DNA of 58,472 nt, taken from positions 1-58,472 of the forward strand of contig JANRJB010000149.1 of assembly GCA_033764265.1 (NCBI GenBank). Direction: 5' to 3'. Origin of the DNA: VGEM01 sp033764265 (GTDB taxonomy: Bacteria > Pseudomonadota > Alphaproteobacteria > Rhodospirillales > Rhodospirillaceae). The translations under genes were made by a program, and so were the position numbers. The notes under the pieces were generated by a model. That model had not been told where the DNA came from. It made no database searches and saw only the letters and a program-made list of their open reading frames with translations. Positions 24,075 through 32,892 of the stretch are shown here, piece after piece (within the stretch, counting starts at the first letter, position 1; every line of letters begins with the position of its first letter).

Positions 24075-25274
24075 ATGACCGAGAACGTCAACCACGACAT
24101 GAAGGTGGATTACACCCGTGATGAAGTCTCTCGCCAGCACTTCGTGGTGGGCATGCGCAATTATGTGCTCAACAACCTGGCCGCCAACCTGCGCACGGTT
24201 TACGAGCGCAAGGTCGAGCCCGACTTCGTGCGCGCCAAGCAGCGCAAGCCCAAAGACGGCCCGGAAGTGCACAAGGCGATGAAGGGCGAGACGCTGTTCA
24301 AGTACTATTCCAACCTGCGCTGCAATACCCAGGAAGCGGTGTGGCGCAGCGTCATCCCCGGCGTCGAGCGCCAGGCCGAGGAACTGGCGACGCGCGCGCG
24401 CGTGCTCGGCCAGTCGACCGAAAAAGCCCGCGGCACGCTCGAGATCAATCCCGGCTTCACGGTGCCGCGCTACGTGTCCGAGCTGGACGTGCACCTGATG
24501 CCCGGCAGCTACCACGAGGAGCACATCCCCGGCGACGTGAGCCAGGGCGCCATCTTCGACAACGGCCTGTCGGTGTTCGCCATGGGCTTGTTGGGCCCGC
24601 GCATGGACGACATCACCCAGTCCGTTTCAACCTACTTCAAGCTGCGCAACCCCGATTTCAAGCCGACGCGCATCTTGGACATGGGCTGCACGCTGGGCCA
24701 TTCCACGCTGCCGTGGAAGGACCGCTACCCCGAGGCCGAGGTGGTCGGCATCGACGTCGGCGCGCCCTCGGTGCGCTATGCCCACGCCCGCGCCCAGAGT
24801 TACGGCGTGACCGCGCACTTCGCCCAGAAGGACGCCGAGTTCACCAATTACCCGGACGAGAGCTTCGACATCATCTATTCGTGCATGTTCCTGCACGAGG
24901 TGCCGGGCAAGAGCATCCGCAACATCTTCAAGGACGCGCACCGGATGCTGAAGCCGGGCGGCGTGATGATCCACTACGAGCTGCCGCCAAACAACATGAT
25001 GACACCGTACGACGGCTTCTATCTGGACTGGGACGCCTACTATAACAAGGAGCCGTTCTACAAGCCGTTCCGCGACATGGACCCGCGCGAGGAATGCGCC
25101 CGCGCCGGCTTCGGCGAGAAGGCCTTCTTCAACTACGTCGCGCCCAGCCTGAATTTCTACGGCGAGGACGCGCTGAAAAAGGCGGTCAAGGACGACAAGG
25201 CCGCCGCCGACAGCAACGTCGGCCGCTTCGCCGACGGGGTGAAGTGGTTCACCTTCGGCGCCTGGAAGCACTGA
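24075..25274 (+). CDS. Class I SAM-dependent methyltransferase with unusual N-terminal domain
   Basis: 399 residues. The central methyltransferase fold (about 190-320) has motif I ILDMGCTLGHSTLPW, motif II acidic Asp in VVGIDVGAPSVRYA, and DESFDIIYSCMFLHEVP with MLKPGGVMIHYE. The N-terminal 190 residues (from DYTRDEVSRQHFVVGMRNYV) form a separate conserved-looking helical domain that I do not recognise. Preceded by CTGGAGG. Followed after 32 bases by a small gene that probably belongs to the same transcript. Substrate unknown. Confidence 0.8.
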   Translation: MTENVNHDMKVDYTRDEVSRQHFVVGMRNYVLNNLAANLRTVYERKVEPDFVRAKQRKPKDGPEVHKAMKGETLFKYYSNLRCNTQEAVWRSVIPGVERQAEELATRARVLGQSTEKARGTLEINPGFTVPRYVSELDVHLMPGSYHEEHIPGDVSQGAIFDNGLSVFAMGLLGPRMDDITQSVSTYFKLRNPDFKPTRILDMGCTLGHSTLPWKDRYPEAEVVGIDVGAPSVRYAHARAQSYGVTAHFAQKDAEFTNYPDESFDIIYSCMFLHEVPGKSIRNIFKDAHRMLKPGGVMIHYELPPNNMMTPYDGFYLDWDAYYNKEPFYKPFRDMDPREECARAGFGEKAFFNYVAPSLNFYGEDALKKAVKDDKAAADSNVGRFADGVKWFTFGAWKH

Positions 25275-25306
25275 GACCAGCCCGACGCACCCAGGACGCG
25301 CCCGCG

Positions 25307-25660
25307 ATGTTCGCCAAGAAGATCAAGAAGCCCACCACCAAGCTGCGCTATTCGGTCAAGGGCAAGCACATCAAGTTCTTCGACGCGCAAGGCGTCGACG
25401 AGCTGGTGTCGATCACCATGACGCTGGCGCAGGAGCTGTGGGTGGTGAAGGAACGCCTGGCCACGGTCGAGGCGGTCGCCGCCAAGAAGGGCGTGGTGCT
25501 GAACGACGAGGTCGAGGGCTATGCCTTCACCGCCGATCAGCGCGCCGCGCTCGAGGACGAAAAGCGCGCCTTCATCGACCGCATCTTCTTCACCCTGCGC
25601 GAACAGGCGGAAGCGCTGGACGTGCCGGCCGAGGAACCCGAACCGCCGGCGGTGCCGTAG
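25307..25660 (+). CDS. Small hypothetical protein downstream of methyltransferase
   Basis: 117 residues, highly charged, no signal peptide. Starts with a basic stretch (MFAKKIKKPTTKLRYSVKGK), followed by a predicted helical region (SITMTLAQELWVVKERLATVEAV) and an acidic Pro-rich C-terminus. The central part could form a coiled coil. Not recognised. Its position suggests a helper of the upstream methyltransferase, but this is inference. Confidence 0.65.
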   Translation: MFAKKIKKPTTKLRYSVKGKHIKFFDAQGVDELVSITMTLAQELWVVKERLATVEAVAAKKGVVLNDEVEGYAFTADQRAALEDEKRAFIDRIFFTLREQAEALDVPAEEPEPPAVP

Positions 25661-25668
25661 ATCGCGGG

Positions 25669-26187
25669 CTATTTCTCCGGCACGCCGGGCCACTTTTCGG
25701 GGCGGTCGCCGGCGTCGGCGCGGGCCAGGTCCCATTCGATCAGGTTGATCTTCTCGCCGTCGGGGCCGCGGATGGTCATCTCGCGCTGCTTGACGTGGCC
25801 GCGCACGCGCAAGGCCACGGGCGCGGCGACAATGGTCAGGCCGCGCTTCCTGGCCTGTTCGTAGACCGGGTCGAGGTTGTCGCAGTAGAACACCATGCAA
25901 AGCTCGCCGATGTTGGAGCTGGCGTTGGCGCGCTGAATGTTGGGCGGCGCGGGGTTCTTGACCTCGAACAGACCGACCATGCCGTAGGCCGGCTTGCCCG
26001 GCACCTTCAGGATGCACACCCGCGTGGTGACGGTGTCGGGCATGCCGATCAAGGCGTGCATGTTGCCGCCGGTCGCGACGCCTTCGCTGTAGACCTCGGT
26101 CAGGCCGAGCACGGCGGTGTAGAATTCGCGGGATGCGTCGAGGTCCGAGACCATCAACGCCGCGCGGACCATCTGGCTGACGGGCAT
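25669..26187 (-). CDS. VOC-family (glyoxalase/bleomycin-resistance fold) protein
   Basis: 172 residues with the paired beta-alpha-beta-beta-beta modules of the vicinal oxygen chelate fold: RAALMVSDLDASREFYTAVLGL opens the first, MVFYCDNLDPVYEQARKRGL the second, and REMTIRGPDGEKINLIEWD supplies a C-terminal metal-ligand Glu. Function (dioxygenase, isomerase or resistance) cannot be specified. It ends 8 bases from the convergent small gene and lies 17 bases downstream of the LLM oxidoreductase gene, so probably the last gene of that operon. Confidence 0.85.
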   Translation of the reverse strand: MPVSQMVRAALMVSDLDASREFYTAVLGLTEVYSEGVATGGNMHALIGMPDTVTTRVCILKVPGKPAYGMVGLFEVKNPAPPNIQRANASSNIGELCMVFYCDNLDPVYEQARKRGLTIVAAPVALRVRGHVKQREMTIRGPDGEKINLIEWDLARADAGDRPEKWPGVPEK

Positions 26188-26204
26188 GTGCGATTCTCCT
26201 TCGG

Positions 26205-27224
26205 TCAGGCCGCGGCGCGGGCGGGCAATGCAAAGGCCTGCGCGATCAGCTCGTAGGAATGCAGGCGCGCGGCGAAGCTGTGGCAGATGGTGACGATCAT
26301 CATCTCGTCGACCCCGTGTTCGGCGGCCATGTGTTCAATGTCCTTCTTGACGGATGTGGGGTCGCCGATGATGGCGCCGCTCTTGGACCGCTCGGCGATG
26401 CGCCGTTCGAGCGGCGTGTAGGGGTAGGCCTCGGCCTCTTCCGGCGTCGGATAGGGCCCCAGCGCGCCCTGTTCCAGCATCACCCGCCACAGTCCGCGGC
26501 TGAGGGCGAGCCGCTCGGCCTGGGCCTTGGTGTCGGCGCAAATGGCGCCCACGCACAGCGCCGCGCGCGGTGCCTTGAGCGTATCGGACGGCTGAAAGTC
26601 GGTCATGTAGTCGGCGATGATCTGGCGCGCGCCGTGGGCGTTGATGAAGTGGGCGAACGCGAACGGCAGACCGAACATGGCCGCGAGCTTGGCGCTTTCC
26701 GCCGACGAGCCCAAGAGCCACAATTCCGGCGGCTGCGGCGGGCGCGGGGTGACCTTGACCTTGGCGAGCGCGGCGTTGGCCGGGGCCGAGCCGGTGATGA
26801 ACGCCTTCAGGTCGAGCACTTTGGTCGGGTAGTACTCGACCCCGATCTCCGAGCCGTACTGCATGGCGATGGTGGTGAGATGGTCGCCGCCCGGCGCGCG
26901 CCCCAATCCCAGGTCGATGCGGCCCGGATACATGGTGGCGAGCAGCGCGAAGTTCTCGGCCACCTTGAGCGGGCTGTAGTGGCTGAGCATCACCCCGCCC
27001 GAGCCGATGCGCATGGTGCGCGTGGCCGCGGCGACGCGGGCGATCAGGATCTCGGGCGCGCAGCCGGCCAACCCCTCGGTGCCGTGGTGTTCCGCCAGCC
27101 AATAGCGGTGATAGCCCAGTTTCTCGGTCGCCTGGGCGAGCGCGACGGTTTCCTCGATGGCCTGCAGCGCCGTGCCGCCCGAGCGCACCGGCGATTGGTC
27201 GAGCACGGAGAGTGCGAGCGCCAT
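26205..27224 (-). CDS. LLM-class (luciferase-like) flavin-dependent oxidoreductase
   Basis: 339 residues. Bacterial-luciferase-like TIM barrel: LSVLDQSPVRSGGTA, KLGYHRYWLAEHHGTEGLAGCAPEILIARVAA, GSGGVMLSHYSPLKVAENF and GRIDLGLGRAPGGD, the pattern of the group without coenzyme F420 specialisation (FMN). Substrate unknown. The ATG overlaps the stop of the upstream CitE-like gene (TGATG), and a VOC gene follows, indicating a three-gene operon for metabolism of some small carbonyl or CoA compound (inference). Confidence 0.9.
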   Translation of the reverse strand: MALALSVLDQSPVRSGGTALQAIEETVALAQATEKLGYHRYWLAEHHGTEGLAGCAPEILIARVAAATRTMRIGSGGVMLSHYSPLKVAENFALLATMYPGRIDLGLGRAPGGDHLTTIAMQYGSEIGVEYYPTKVLDLKAFITGSAPANAALAKVKVTPRPPQPPELWLLGSSAESAKLAAMFGLPFAFAHFINAHGARQIIADYMTDFQPSDTLKAPRAALCVGAICADTKAQAERLALSRGLWRVMLEQGALGPYPTPEEAEAYPYTPLERRIAERSKSGAIIGDPTSVKKDIEHMAAEHGVDEMMIVTICHSFAARLHSYELIAQAFALPARAAA

Positions 27225-28120
27225 CAGGCGGCCCCGACCTGCTCCAGCGCGGCGATCATCGCGGCCTGGGCGAGCAGGCGCTCGGCCTCCTGCACATGCA
27301 GCACCTCCACCAGCCGCCCGTCGAGCACGGTGACGCCGGCGCCGTTCTCCCGTGCTTGGGCATGGGCCGCGACAATGCGCCGGGCGCGGTCGATCTCGGC
27401 CGCGCCGGGCCCGAACGCGGCATTGGCGGCGGCGATCTGCTTGGGGTGGATCAGCGTCTTGCCGTCGAAGCCGAGCATGCGGCCCTGGCGGCAGGCGGCG
27501 TCAAGGCCGGCGTCGTCGTCCAGGTCGACGTGCACGCCGTCGAGGATGAATAGGCCGTAGGCGCGCGCGACCAGGATGCAGTGCTGGATGGCGCCCAGCA
27601 TCGGCGCGCGATCGGCCGGGTGAGCGCAATGCAGGTCTTTCGCCAGATCGGCGGTGCCGACGCACAGGCCGGCCAGCCGCGGCGAGGACTGCGCCACCTC
27701 GCGCGCGTTGAGCACGCCGAGCGGAGTTTCCATCATCGCCCACACGGCCAGCGTGGACGGCGCACCCGCCGCCGACAGCCAATCGGCGACCACGCGCACG
27801 TCGTCGGCGGTGTTCACCTTGGGCAGCACCAGACCGTCGGCGCCGGAGCCGACCACCGCCAGCACGTCGTCATGGCACCACGCCGTGTCGCGGGCATTCA
27901 CGCGGATCATCACCTCGCGCCGGCCGTAGGCGCGCGACTGCACGGCGGCGACGGCGGCGGCGCGGGCAGGAACCTTCTGGTCGGGCGCGTCGGCATCTTC
28001 CAGGTCGAAGATCAGCCCGTCGGCCGGCAGCGACCTGGCCTTGTCGAGGGCGCGGGGGTTTGAGGCCGGCATGTACAGCATGCTGCGGCGCGGACGGTGG
28101 CTGCGGGCGGGCGCGGACAT
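27224..28120 (-). CDS. CitE-like CoA-ester lyase (HpcH/HpaI aldolase family)
   Basis: 298 residues. HpcH/HpaI TIM barrel of the CitE/malyl-CoA-lyase type: RRSMLYMPASNPRALDKA, GLIFDLEDADAPDQK (metal-binding acidic residues), AVWAMMETPLGVLNA (catalytic-site Glu), CVGTADLAKDL and MLGFDGKTLIHPKQI. Likely cleaves or forms a C-C bond of a CoA thioester; substrate unknown. Start 28120 (MSAPARSHR) is chosen since a longer frame to 28288 would overlap the divergent LysE gene start. First gene of the operon with the LLM oxidoreductase and VOC protein. Confidence 0.88.
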   Translation of the reverse strand: MSAPARSHRPRRSMLYMPASNPRALDKARSLPADGLIFDLEDADAPDQKVPARAAAVAAVQSRAYGRREVMIRVNARDTAWCHDDVLAVVGSGADGLVLPKVNTADDVRVVADWLSAAGAPSTLAVWAMMETPLGVLNAREVAQSSPRLAGLCVGTADLAKDLHCAHPADRAPMLGAIQHCILVARAYGLFILDGVHVDLDDDAGLDAACRQGRMLGFDGKTLIHPKQIAAANAAFGPGAAEIDRARRIVAAHAQARENGAGVTVLDGRLVEVLHVQEAERLLAQAAMIAALEQVGAA

Positions 28121-28287
28121 GAGGTGCGGCAGTCGGTTGCGATCGAGCCGACTTGATAGCCGACGCGGACGGCGAAGGCCAGAACCGGGCATCGCCCACG
28201 CCGCGCTTGCGTTGACTTGCGCCCGACGCCACCTTGAACCTCCGCGCCCCGGCTTGCCCTCCTCCTCGACTCCGCTCGCCCGTTCCA

Positions 28288-28947
28288 ATGTTCCCCGCGT
28301 ACCCGTTCGACCTTGCGTTGCTGAAGGGCCTGATCGCCGGCTTCGCCATGGCCGCGCCCATCGGCGCGGTCGGCATCATGTGCATCCGCCGGGCGATCAC
28401 TTTCGGCGTGGGCCGCGCGCTAGTCCCCGGCCTGGGCTCGGCCTTGGCCGATGCGATCTTCGGCGCCGCCGCCGGCCTGGGCCTGACGGTGATCAGCGCC
28501 TTCGTCGTCGCGTACGAGGCGGCCATCGGCCTGGTCGGCGGGCTGATCGTGCTGGGCGTGGGCGTGGCCACCTATCTCGCGCCGGTGCGCACGGACGTGG
28601 AAACCCGGGCGCCGGGCGACCGCCGCAAGGACATCGCGCGGGCGTTCTCGATGTCGATCGCCAACCCGGCCACCATGCTGGGCGCGCTGGGCATCTTCGC
28701 CGCCTTCGGGCCGATCGACCCGGCCGAAGCGCCCGGCGACGCCGCCGCGCTGGTGGGCGGGGTGTTCGCCGGCTCGATGCTGTGGTGGCTGGTGCTGGCC
28801 ACGACGGCGCGCGCGCTGAAAGACCGCTTCGTCACCGGCGCGCTGCCGCGGTTGAACAGGATCGAAGGCCTCATCATCGGAGCTTGCGGCGCGGCCATTC
28901 TGGCGGTGTCCGTGGCGGCGTGGGACAGTGGCCCGTGGTCGGGGTAA
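28288..28947 (+). CDS. LysE/RhtB-family exporter
   Basis: 219 residues with about six transmembrane segments. N-terminal signature LLKGLIAGFAMAAPIGAVGIMCIRRA, with conserved GLGSALADAIFGAAA and SIANPATMLGALGIFAAFG, typical of the LysE amino-acid/homoserine exporter superfamily. Inner membrane; exported substrate unknown. Start 28288 is preferred, as an upstream in-frame start gives a Pro/Arg-rich tail inside the divergent gene's leader. The 3' end overlaps the start of the exostosin-like gene. Confidence 0.85.
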   Translation: MFPAYPFDLALLKGLIAGFAMAAPIGAVGIMCIRRAITFGVGRALVPGLGSALADAIFGAAAGLGLTVISAFVVAYEAAIGLVGGLIVLGVGVATYLAPVRTDVETRAPGDRRKDIARAFSMSIANPATMLGALGIFAAFGPIDPAEAPGDAAALVGGVFAGSMLWWLVLATTARALKDRFVTGALPRLNRIEGLIIGACGAAILAVSVAAWDSGPWSG

Positions 28948-30008
28948 TCGCGCAGGATGGCTGGACTGACGACCTGAAGGCGGCGGTGCGCCGCTTTCAG
29001 GCGGGGCTGTACGCCCAGGCCGGGGTTCAGCTGCTGGAGATCCTCAAGCGCGCGCCCGACGATGCCGATGCGCGGTATTTCTTCCGGCTGGTCGAGCGGC
29101 GGCTTCGGCCGGTCCAGCCCGCCGCCAAGCCGACGCTGATCTGGCAGTTCCCGCCCGATGCGGCGTGGGAGACCGACTGGCTGCGCGGCCTGCTCGGCCC
29201 GCTGTGCGGCGCGGAAACGGTCGACAACACCTGGAGCGCGGTGGCCGACCCGATGATCGTGGTCGACAACCGGCTGGTGCCGGAAAAAGCGCCCTACTAC
29301 CGGCAGGCCTTCGAGCGCGGCGCGCGGATCATCCTGATCCACTTAAGCGACGAGGCGTTCAAGGACGACCTGGGGGCATATCGCTACTGCGATGCGGTGA
29401 TCCGCAATTATCGTTCCGAACTGCTGGCGGAGCTGTCGGGCGTATTCTTCCTGCCGCTGGGTCCCAAGTCCGGGTTCGCGGCGACGGGTGACGGCGCCAA
29501 GCCGGCATCGGCGCGCCGCCATGCGTGGGCGTTCGCCGGCGATGCCCGGAAGCTCACCCGCGGTCCGATGCTGGAGGAAATGGCGAAAGCCGCCCCGGGG
29601 TTCACGCACCTGACCTCGGATTTCGGCAGCGCCGACGCCTTGCCCACCGCCGAGTACCGCGCGCTGTTGGACGATACGGTGTTCGCCCCCTGCCCCGCCG
29701 GCTGGTCGAACCTGGAGTCGTTCCGCGTCTACGAAGCGCTGGAGGCCGGCTGCATCCCGATCGTCGAGCGGCGGGCGAACTTCGACTACTTCACGCAGCT
29801 GCTGGGCCCGCACCCGATGCCCACGGTGGTGGACTGGCGCGACGGCGCGGACCTGATGCGCGGGCTGTTGGGCACGGGCGAATTGGAACCCCTGCGCCGG
29901 CGCTGCGCGGACTGGTGGCGCGCCTACACGCCGCAATTGACGCGCGAGGTCGGTGAATTTGTGGCAAGAGCCCTCGGGCAAGCACCAAGCCGTCACCCTC
30001 GGGCGTGA
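28935..30008 (+). CDS. Exostosin (GT47)-like glycosyltransferase-type protein
   Basis: About 357 residues from GTG 28935 (GTG 28920 is also possible); both overlap the LysE stop. The N-terminus has a TPR-like helix pair (RRFQAGLYAQAGVQLLEILKRAPDDADARY). The remainder resembles exostosin/GT-B nucleotide-sugar domains: RHAWAFAGDARKLTRGPMLEEM, EYRALLDDTVFAPCPAGWSNLESFRVYEALEAGCIPIVE, which is the classic donor-binding 'E-fR-yEAL-aGCiPv' region. Sugar and acceptor unknown. The C-terminus (SRHPRA) is translated from a palindromic repeat at 29992. Confidence 0.72.
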   Translation: MVGVIAQDGWTDDLKAAVRRFQAGLYAQAGVQLLEILKRAPDDADARYFFRLVERRLRPVQPAAKPTLIWQFPPDAAWETDWLRGLLGPLCGAETVDNTWSAVADPMIVVDNRLVPEKAPYYRQAFERGARIILIHLSDEAFKDDLGAYRYCDAVIRNYRSELLAELSGVFFLPLGPKSGFAATGDGAKPASARRHAWAFAGDARKLTRGPMLEEMAKAAPGFTHLTSDFGSADALPTAEYRALLDDTVFAPCPAGWSNLESFRVYEALEAGCIPIVERRANFDYFTQLLGPHPMPTVVDWRDGADLMRGLLGTGELEPLRRRCADWWRAYTPQLTREVGEFVARALGQAPSRHPRA

Positions 30009-30080
30009 CCCGAGGGTCCAGGGAACCCAACGCGCGGGGTGCGGGCGGCCCTGGGTCCTCGGATCAAGTCCGGAGACGAC
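29992..30080. repeat. Pair of inverted 32-bp palindromic intergenic repeats
   Basis: Unit 1 (29992-30023) contains hairpin CCCTCGGG-n5-CCCGAGGG and ends TCCAGGG; unit 2 (30049-30080) is an imperfect inverted copy beginning CCCTGGGTCC. It lies between the convergent exostosin-like and asd genes and may act as a two-way terminator. It is a second repeat family, distinct from that around DUF559. Confidence 0.75.
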
Positions 30081-30086
30081 GGTTTT

Positions 30087-31163
30087 CTACGCGCTGACGC
30101 TCAGGTGGTCGCGCACCAGCACTTCGGCGATCTGGATGGCGTTGAGCGCGGCGCCCTTGCGCAGATTGTCGGCGACGATCCACATCGACAGACCGTTCGG
30201 TACGCTGTGGTCCTTGCGGATGCGCGAGACGTAGACCGCGTCCTCGCCAGTCACTTCCACCGGCGTCACATATCCCTCGTCGGCGCGATGATCGACCACC
30301 GACACGCCCGGCGCCTTTTTCAACAGCTCGCGGGCGGCGCGATCGGTGATCGGCTTCTCGGTCTCGATGTTCACGTACTCGGCGTGGCCGACGAAGGTGG
30401 CCACGCGCGCGCAGTTGGCGTGCACCTTGATGTCGGGGCCGAGGATCTTGTTGGTCTCCACCACCATCTTCCACTCCTCCTTGGTGGCGCCGTCGTCGAG
30501 GAAGATGTCGATGTGCGGAATGACGTTGAAGGCGATCTGCTTGGTGAACTGCGACTTCGTCTCGAGCGGGGCCTGGTTGGCGTAGATGCCCTTGGTCTGG
30601 TTGAACAGCTCGTCCATGGCCGCCTTGCCCTTGCCCGAGGTCGACTGGTAGGTCGACACCACGATGCGCTTGATCGTGAAGGCGTCGTGCAGCGGCTTCA
30701 GCGCCGTGACCATCTGGATGGTCGAGCAGTTGGGGTTGGCGATGATGCCCTTCTTGGTGTAGCGGGCGATCGCCTCGGGGTTCACTTCCGGCACGACGAG
30801 GGGAACATCCGGGTCCATGCGGAAGTGGCTGGTGTTGTCGATCACCACGCAGCCGGCCTTGGCCGCGCGCGGCGCATGCAGCGCCGATACCTTCGCGCCC
30901 GGGGACGACAGCGCGATGTCGACGCCCGCGAAATCGAAGGTCTCAAGGTTCTGGACCTGCAGCACCTCGTCGTCGCCGAACGAGACCTGCGCGCCGATCG
31001 AGCGCGCCGAGGCGAGCGGGATCACCTTCGACACCGGAAAGCGGCGATCATAGAGGGTTTGCAGCATCTCGCGGCCGACGTTGCCGGTGGCGCCGATCAC
31101 GGCGACGACATAACCATCGCGACGGGAGGGCCGACTTGGCGTCGGGGTGGCGGTATCGGGCAT
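30087..31163 (-). CDS. asd: Aspartate-semialdehyde dehydrogenase
   Basis: 358 residues. Reduces aspartyl phosphate to aspartate semialdehyde with NADPH, feeding lysine/diaminopimelate, threonine and methionine synthesis. NADP loop VAVIGATGNVGREMLQTL, catalytic Cys in ANPNCSTIQMV, substrate Arg/His region in VFVGHAEYV-like THANCARVATFVGHAEYV context (HANCARVATFVGHAEYV). About 15 residues longer at the N-terminus than E. coli-type short starts (PDTATPTPSRPSRRDG), a possible alternative start. Complements dapF in this window for DAP synthesis. Confidence 0.95.
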   Translation of the reverse strand: MPDTATPTPSRPSRRDGYVVAVIGATGNVGREMLQTLYDRRFPVSKVIPLASARSIGAQVSFGDDEVLQVQNLETFDFAGVDIALSSPGAKVSALHAPRAAKAGCVVIDNTSHFRMDPDVPLVVPEVNPEAIARYTKKGIIANPNCSTIQMVTALKPLHDAFTIKRIVVSTYQSTSGKGKAAMDELFNQTKGIYANQAPLETKSQFTKQIAFNVIPHIDIFLDDGATKEEWKMVVETNKILGPDIKVHANCARVATFVGHAEYVNIETEKPITDRAARELLKKAPGVSVVDHRADEGYVTPVEVTGEDAVYVSRIRKDHSVPNGLSMWIVADNLRKGAALNAIQIAEVLVRDHLSVSA

Positions 31164-31292
31164 GGCGAAAATCCTCGATGCGGGAGCCGGGCGACGCGCC
31201 GTTGCGCTTCTGCCCCCTCAAAAGGTGCGGCAAACTACGCTCGGCGCTGGCGCGGCGCAAGCCGCCGACCGGGCGTGCGAAAGGATTCGGGC

Positions 31293-31619
31293 ATGAGCGA
31301 AAAAATCAGCGATTACAACGCGTTCTGGCCCTATTACCTGCGCGAGCACGCCAAGCCCGCGACCCGCGCGCTGCACTACGTGGGCACGGGCCTCGCGCTT
31401 GTCTTCCTGCTCGAGGCCCTGACCGGTGAGCCCTGGGCGATCCTGCGCGCCGCGATCGCCGGCTATGCCTTCGCCTGGATCGGCCACTTCTTCGTCGAGA
31501 AGAACCGCCCGGCCACCTTCACCTATCCGCTGTGGTCGCTGGCCAGCGACTTCCGCATGTTCGGGCTGTTCGTGACCGGGCGCCTGGGCCCGCACTTGGA
31601 ACGGGCGGGGGTGAGGTGA
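31293..31619 (+). CDS. DUF962 / Mpo1-like membrane protein
   Basis: 108 residues. DUF962 signature: DYNAFWPYYLREHAKPATRALHYVGT, then AWIGHFFVEKNRPATFTYPLWSLASDFRMFGLF. Two hydrophobic segments. Yeast Mpo1, of the same family, is an iron-dependent dioxygenase for 2-hydroxy fatty acids whose His residues correspond in part to the HYVG and GHFFVEKNRP histidines here; the activity in this organism is inference. The stop is one base from the next gene's GTG start. Confidence 0.87.
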   Translation: MSEKISDYNAFWPYYLREHAKPATRALHYVGTGLALVFLLEALTGEPWAILRAAIAGYAFAWIGHFFVEKNRPATFTYPLWSLASDFRMFGLFVTGRLGPHLERAGVR

Positions 31620-31620
31620 A

Positions 31621-32277
31621 GTGGAAGCGGCAGATTCAATACGCGTGTTCCTCGTCACGCTCGATCTGCTCGGGGCGTTCGCGTTTGCGATCAGCGGGGC
31701 AAGCGCCGGCATCGATCGCAAGCTGGATATTTTCGGGATTCTGGTGCTGTCTTTTGTGGCGGCGACTTTCGGCGGCATCGCGCGCGACTTGCTGATCGGA
31801 GCGGTTCCGCCGGCGGCCATCGCCAGTGTCCACTATTTGGCGGTTTCACTGTTTGCCGGCCTCGCAACTTTTATCTGGTATCCGACGATCAGAAGGTTGC
31901 GAAACCCCGTCCTGCTCTTCGACGCCATCGGGTTGGCGTTCTTCGTGGTCGTCGGCACACAGAAGGCCTTGGCATTCGGCCTGGATCCCGCGATGGCCGC
32001 GATCTTGGGGATGCTGACCGGCATCGGCGGTGGGGTCATGCGCGACCTTTTGGTCGCCCAGGTTCCGGTGATCTTGCGCACCGACTTCTATGCAGTTGCG
32101 GCCCTGGCCGGCGGACTGGTGGTCGCGGGCGGAAGCGTCGTGGGCGTTCGGGCGGAAGCTTCCGCGCTGGTGGGCGGAGCAATATGCCTCGGGTTGAGGC
32201 TCATGGCGCTTCGGTACGGTTGGCGGCTTCCTACGGGCCGGTCAGGTCGGGACGACCATGACTCCGATGGCCATTGA
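31621..32277 (+). CDS. TRIC-type cation channel / UPF0126 (YicG-like) membrane protein
   Basis: 218 residues starting with GTG one base after the DUF962 stop. Two tandem three-helix UPF0126 modules: DLLGAFAFAISGASAGIDRKLDIFGI with GGIARDLLIGAVPP, and FDAIGLAFFVVVGTQKAL with GGGVMRDLLVAQVPVILRTDFYA. Bacterial homologues form trimeric potassium-permeable channels. Less GC-rich than its neighbours. Charged hydrophilic C-terminal tail (GRSGRDDHDSDGH). Confidence 0.88.
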   Translation: MEAADSIRVFLVTLDLLGAFAFAISGASAGIDRKLDIFGILVLSFVAATFGGIARDLLIGAVPPAAIASVHYLAVSLFAGLATFIWYPTIRRLRNPVLLFDAIGLAFFVVVGTQKALAFGLDPAMAAILGMLTGIGGGVMRDLLVAQVPVILRTDFYAVAALAGGLVVAGGSVVGVRAEASALVGGAICLGLRLMALRYGWRLPTGRSGRDDHDSDGH

Positions 32278-32509
32278 ACGCGGGTGTCATCGTCGCAGGG
32301 TGATTTGCGCTGCGGCTGTCGGACGGACGAGACGTGCCATTCTGCGCTGACTCCAATCGGGCTCTAATTTTGGGGCGGGCGCCAGCCCGCCGTTGAACAC
32401 CCTCCACGATTCATCAGCCGCGCGCCGGTCAGGCCGAGGTGGACGTCGGTCGACCAGCACTGGCGCACGCCGCGCGGCTGCGATTGTCGCAACCCACAGT
32501 GAATAGAAC

Positions 32510-32785
32510 TCATACTGGCCAGGACGCCGTCCAGACGAACCCACGCAAGTCGCGGTCGCGCGGGATGGGTTGCAGCGACAGGTTTGGGAAGCTGGCGAGC
32601 AGCAGTTCGCAGTCGTCGGCGACGTCCTGCCGGCCTTGGCGCAAGGGCTCGGCCGTCAGCTCGAGCAGCGAGAGCTCGGACGCCACGCCCTGGAACTCTC
32701 CGGCGTCGAGCGCGGCAAGGACGAGGCCGGCGGCGCGCGCGATCACCACCTGGTACTTGGGGCTGAGTTTGACGGTGACCGTCAT
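32510..32785 (-). pseudogene. Remnant of an AbrB-antitoxin/PIN-toxin (VapBC-like) locus
   Basis: A 91-codon frame begins MTVTVKLSPKYQVVI, the N-terminal beta-strand of an AbrB/SpoVT antitoxin, then jumps into the interior of a PIN toxin: GLVLAALDAGEFQGVASELSLLELTAEPLRQGRQDVADDCE, LLASFPNLSLQPI. The antitoxin C-terminal half and the PIN N-terminal strand with its first catalytic Asp are missing, as is the PIN C-terminus, so an in-frame deletion fused the two genes. It cannot encode an active toxin. The surrounding 32278-32509 and 32786-32890 contain no recognisable gene. Confidence 0.7.
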
Positions 32786-32892
32786 GGCGCCTCGTGCGGG
32801 CAAGAGACGCAAAGCGATTTGCTGAAATCACTTTACTATTCTCTGCCAGGCCCGTTGACGGATCGACAGGCCAATTTCGCAACATCGCAAAG

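Noticed and set aside
32287..32544. Short open frame on the minus strand downstream of the AbrB/PIN remnant
   Set aside because: No start signal and no similarity that I recognise; probably noncoding.
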